Part shown: in pieces, positions 13,633-15,997 of the stretch
Numbering within the stretch: position 1 is the first letter of the stretch
Layout: each line of letters starts with the position of its first letter
From: Clostridia bacterium
Lineage (GTDB): Bacteria > Bacillota > Clostridia > Christensenellales > UBA1242
Assembly (NCBI GenBank): GCA_017553065.1
Contig: JAFZND010000024.1
Location: 1 to 15,997, forward strand
Reading direction: 5' to 3'
Length of the DNA: 15,997 bases
Position numbers and translations under genes: made by a program
The notes under the pieces: generated by a model
Told to the model about the DNA's origin: nothing
Database searches by the model: none
The model's input: only the letters and a program-made list of their open reading frames with translations

Positions 13633-15267
13633 ATGAGCCTAATAGATTATATCGCTGAGAAACACGAAAAGAGACAACGCGAGAGAAATTTAAGAAAATT
13701 TAAAAAAGAAATGGAAGCACTAAAACTTGAAAAAAGAACTGTTGTAGAAGGCTATCCTAAAATGGTGCATCCAAGCTTGCAATTGTTAGATAAATGGTAC
13801 AATCATGTAGCAGATAGTCTTACAATTGATTTTGGCAAAGATGAAGTTAAAACATGGGCACAAGTTGTAGACTTTTTTGATAAATATTCAGGTCTTGTTG
13901 AGAAATTAGGCATAACAAAATTGGTGTTGCAAAATAATACTATTGTTCCACCATATGTGTTCAATAAATTAAAGTGTATCGAATCAATAGAATTTGGACA
14001 AAAAACAACCATTATTGGCGATCATGCATTACCTGAAAATAAGCATCTTGCATTTGGCCAAGGTTTAGAATCCAACACATGCGTTATTCCTGATGGTGTA
14101 AAAATATTTGGTGAAGGATGCTTTAATGGTACGAGCATTTACAAATTAAATCTTGATAGTAGGTCACTAGAATCTTCAAATTTAGTTTTGGCAATTGCAA
14201 AACTAAAAGAACTTGCAAATGTTCTAGATAGAACAACAGAATTGTATGAATCAAGTATGAGTGGTCGCATGCAATATGTTGCAGACCTAAGAACATTTAA
14301 TGCTTCATGTGAGTCATTTGCAAAAAGCAAAGAGGGGAGAAATCCTAAAGGTTTGTGGATAAATAATGTATCAAACTACGATAGATTTATATTAAATTGC
14401 CGTACAAATGATATCGAATTAAAAGATTTGAAACAATGCCCATATTTCTTTGAATTTGAAATATTTGATGCAAGAAATGATTATGGCGAAACAATAATTC
14501 CTCAAAGTATTAAGAATAGTCCGTTTGTTCATGATGTACTAGAAAACTGCCAAGTTTTATATACTGAGAATTGCAAATCGTTTATCAATTCTTTAATCAC
14601 ATTTGTAGAATTGGACAATTACGAAACCCAAAACATTTTACCATTGAAATTGGTATATAATGAGGCAAGTGAATTTATTGCTCATGCACTTACACATTAT
14701 GCTATCGAATCTCGCGATATGAAAGATAGATTTATTGCAGATCCATTAGAAATAACTCCTTCTGTATATGGCCTAAAATGTGCCAGCTTAATTGCTTTAC
14801 ATAATGCAAGTGAAAAAGATAAAAAATATATGCTTGCAAAAGCAAGTGAAGGTGCGCTTTGGAATAGTGCAGAAGTAGTAAGAGATTATGTAAAAGAAGT
14901 AGAAAACAATGCAAATCGCAAGTATAATTGCGTATGGGCATTGAATTGTGATATTCCTGCTAAGGCATTTGAAGGTAGTCAAAAATTACATAATTTCTAT
15001 GTTGATAGATATGAAGGATACAAAAACAAAATGAGAATTGGTTCATCTGCATTTAAAGGTAGCAGCATTGAAAAATTCGAGTGTGAAGATGCAAAAGTAG
15101 AATTTAACTTTGGAGATCAATCATTTGAAAATTGTCAAAATCTAAAAATGATTGCAATTACTGGCCCATATACATATGGTAGAAATGCATTCCCACAAGA
15201 AGAAATAAAATTCGATGGTAGCATTAATGAATTAAATAGGGAAGCAGAGGAAGATTTTGTTAAATAA
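13633..15267 (+). CDS. Cytoplasmic protein with degenerate BspA-type LRRs
   Basis: The 544-residue product has no signal peptide or membrane helix. Residues about 8-35 are a highly charged helix (EKHEKRQRERNLRKFKKEME), probably coiled coil. Two regions resemble BspA-like leucine-rich repeats (LRR_5): about 94-175 ('ITKLVLQNNTIVPPYVFNKL', 'VIPDGVKIFGEGCFNGTSIY') and about 440-525 ('IPAKAFEGSQKLHNFYVD', 'IGSSAFKGSSIEKFECED', 'FGDQSFENCQNLKMIAITGP'). Between them is a helical stretch of about 260 residues that I do not recognise. BspA repeats are usually on secreted adhesins, so a cytoplasmic version is unusual; they generally mediate protein binding. ATG 13633 is chosen over the in-frame GTG 13627 because AAGGAG (13622-13627) overlaps that GTG. 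It has its own promoter and terminator. Confidence 0.6.
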   Translation: MSLIDYIAEKHEKRQRERNLRKFKKEMEALKLEKRTVVEGYPKMVHPSLQLLDKWYNHVADSLTIDFGKDEVKTWAQVVDFFDKYSGLVEKLGITKLVLQNNTIVPPYVFNKLKCIESIEFGQKTTIIGDHALPENKHLAFGQGLESNTCVIPDGVKIFGEGCFNGTSIYKLNLDSRSLESSNLVLAIAKLKELANVLDRTTELYESSMSGRMQYVADLRTFNASCESFAKSKEGRNPKGLWINNVSNYDRFILNCRTNDIELKDLKQCPYFFEFEIFDARNDYGETIIPQSIKNSPFVHDVLENCQVLYTENCKSFINSLITFVELDNYETQNILPLKLVYNEASEFIAHALTHYAIESRDMKDRFIADPLEITPSVYGLKCASLIALHNASEKDKKYMLAKASEGALWNSAEVVRDYVKEVENNANRKYNCVWALNCDIPAKAFEGSQKLHNFYVDRYEGYKNKMRIGSSAFKGSSIEKFECEDAKVEFNFGDQSFENCQNLKMIAITGPYTYGRNAFPQEEIKFDGSINELNREAEEDFVK

Positions 15268-15281
15268 TACATTATAAAATT

Positions 15282-15312
15282 ATGTCTCACCAGTTGTGAG
15301 ACATTTTTTTTG
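15282..15312 (+). terminator. Intrinsic terminator after the LRR gene
   Basis: ATGTCTCAC (15282-15290) pairs perfectly with GTGAGACAT (15296-15304) around CAGTT, followed by a T-run of eight. It insulates the S10 operon from upstream transcription. Confidence 0.93.
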
Positions 15313-15356
15313 TCTTTAAAAATTTGCTAAAAATATAAATTATTTTATAAAATATC

Positions 15357-15385
15357 TTGACTTAATAACCTTATTATAATATAAT
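15357..15385 (+). promoter_or_regulatory. Strong promoter of the S10 ribosomal operon
   Basis: TTGACT (15357-15362), 17 bp, TATAAT (15380-15385), preceded by a very AT-rich stretch (15313-15356) that could act as an UP element. Transcription would begin near 15392. The position and strength fit the main S10-operon promoter. Confidence 0.85.
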
Positions 15386-15391
15386 AGCGTT

Positions 15392-15611
15392 AGCGTAAAA
15401 TGGGGCCTTAGGTGCAAAGTTACTTTTAGAAACGCCAAAATCTAGGGATAATTTGCGTCTAGGAAGCGTCTGTACATAGATCGCAGGCGACTAAGAAATT
15501 ACATATTTTTTTTTGATTTGCGCTATGAAACACACGGTCGCGTGTTTTAATTATAATGATATGTGAACTATTCTTAGGTAAATTAATTTTATAAAAAACG
15601 GAGGAAAATTA
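15392..15611 (+). ncRNA. Candidate structured leader of the S10 operon
   Basis: About 220 nt of untranslated leader separate the promoter from rpsJ. Its centre is richer in G and C than its surroundings. Possible pairings: CGTCTG (15467-15472) with CAGGCG (15484-15489); GGTG with CGCC (15411-15414 and 15433-15436) around AAAG-TTA-CTTT; a hairpin AAACAC (15528-15533) with GTGTTT (15542-15547), followed by a short T-run; and CTAAGAA (15491-15497) with TTCTTAG (15571-15577), extended by ACAT/ATGT. CTTAG at 15407-15411 could pair with the same CTAAG, so two folds exclude each other. By analogy with S10 leaders elsewhere, a ribosomal protein such as L4 could be the ligand; that is inference. I do not recognise a known riboswitch or T-box here. 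Confidence 0.5.
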
Positions 15612-15920
15612 ATGGCAACACAAAAAATCAGAGTTAAATTAACAGCGTATGATCATAATCTTATCGATCAAGCTAGCAAGCGTATTGTAGATACCGCTTT
15701 GAAGTTTGGTGCAAAGATTAGCGGTCCAATACCTCTACCAACAGATAAAGAGGTAGTTACAATTATTCGCGCTCCACACAAATACAAAGATAGTCGCGAA
15801 CAATTTGAAACACGCACACACAAGAGACTAATTGATATTTATAGTCCATCAGCAAAAGCAGTAGATGCTCTTATGAAGTTAGATCTACCTGCTGGCGTTG
15901 ACATCAACATTAAGCTTTAA
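15612..15920 (+). CDS. rpsJ: 30S ribosomal protein S10
   Basis: The 102-residue protein has the standard length and motifs: '[20 protein letters not shown]', '[20 protein letters not shown]', '[20 protein letters not shown]' and '[20 protein letters not shown]'. It is a component of the 30S head and, as NusE, also joins NusB in antitermination complexes. GGAGG (15600-15605 region) precedes ATG 15612. It is the first gene of the S10 operon; rplC follows 27 nt after its stop, as in other bacteria. No tufA or fusA lies immediately upstream; that place is taken by the LRR gene. Confidence 0.98.
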   Translation: MATQKIRVKLTAYDHNLIDQASKRIVDTALKFGAKISGPIPLPTDKEVVTIIRAPHKYKDSREQFETRTHKRLIDIYSPSAKAVDALMKLDLPAGVDINIKL

Positions 15921-15947
15921 TAATTATTGTAGGAGGAAAAGTTAAAA

Positions 15948-15997
15948 ATGAAAAAAGCATTATTAGGCAAAAAACTTGGTATGACTCAAATCTTTAA
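15948..15997 (+). CDS. rplC: 50S ribosomal protein L3, N-terminal fragment
   Basis: Sixteen codons are visible before the window ends: MKKALLGKKLGMTQIF, the invariant L3 start 'LGKKLGMTQIF'. L3 binds 23S rRNA near the peptidyl transferase centre and is the second gene of the S10 operon. AGGAGG (15931-15936) lies 11 nt upstream of the ATG. The gene is cut by the window edge, not broken. Confidence 0.95.
   Translation, partial: MKKALLGKKLGMTQIF

Noticed and set aside
15552..15557. TATAAT as a second S10-operon promoter
   Set aside because: No acceptable -35 lies 16-18 bp upstream; the sequence there is the candidate hairpin.
15392..15611. tmRNA, T-box or known riboswitch in the S10 leader
   Set aside because: No tmRNA tag frame or end sequences, no T-box AGGGTGGNACC core and no riboswitch core that I recognise.
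1..15997. Mycoplasma-type code (TGA as Trp)
   Set aside because: TGA terminates the lipoprotein and pgk frames at sensible places, and Trp is coded by TGG throughout.
1..15997. CRISPR arrays, insertion sequences, phage or defence genes, tRNA or rRNA genes
   Set aside because: I looked on both strands and found no regularly spaced repeats, transposase motifs, defence domains or RNA gene landmarks.

Overview
The window is AT-rich, uses the standard bacterial code (TGA ends two genes, at 2628-2630 and 11646-11648) and carries Gram-positive expression signals: strong AGGAGG-type ribosome sites, several TGn-extended -10 boxes, and short hairpin plus T-run terminators. A SpoVT-like regulator followed by a SpoVB/MurJ-like flippase and an HU gene points to an uncultured low-GC Bacillota of the Clostridia side. 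That assignment is inference; no rRNA is present.

Left part (1-5416). A minus-strand PRC-barrel-like gene (44-730) ends in a bidirectional terminator. It diverges from a two-gene unit: an SPFH-domain protein with a C-terminal zinc ribbon (880-1944, TTG start) and a small DUF1858 CxxC protein (1955-2191), closed by a terminator. Next come a small Ig-like lipoprotein (2259-2630) and a very large N-terminally anchored protein of unknown function (2726-5416). The large gene has a perfect TTGACA-17-TATAAT promoter that overlaps the lipoprotein stop codon.

Middle part (5417-10395). A DUF975-like membrane protein carries a histone H1-like Lys/Ala/Pro tail (5487-6380). After a terminator come spoVT-like, spoVB/murJ-like and a first HU gene, then a second HU gene with its own promoter and terminator. 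A dusB-type tRNA-dihydrouridine synthase follows and looks leaderless.

Right part (10396-15997). Here lie pgk and gpmI (lower glycolysis, overlapping by ATGA), a two-helix membrane protein of 74 residues, and a cytoplasmic protein with degenerate BspA-type leucine-rich repeats (13633-15267). The S10 ribosomal operon starts at the right edge: strong promoter, a leader of about 220 nt without an ORF and with candidate alternative pairings, rpsJ, and the first codons of rplC.

Most of the window is housekeeping sequence. I see no CRISPR array, transposase, phage gene, tRNA or rRNA. The least explained elements are the S10-operon leader, the H1-like tail on a membrane protein, the SPFH-zinc-ribbon/DUF1858 pair, the 896-residue surface protein, the LRR protein and several perfect palindromes at gene starts.
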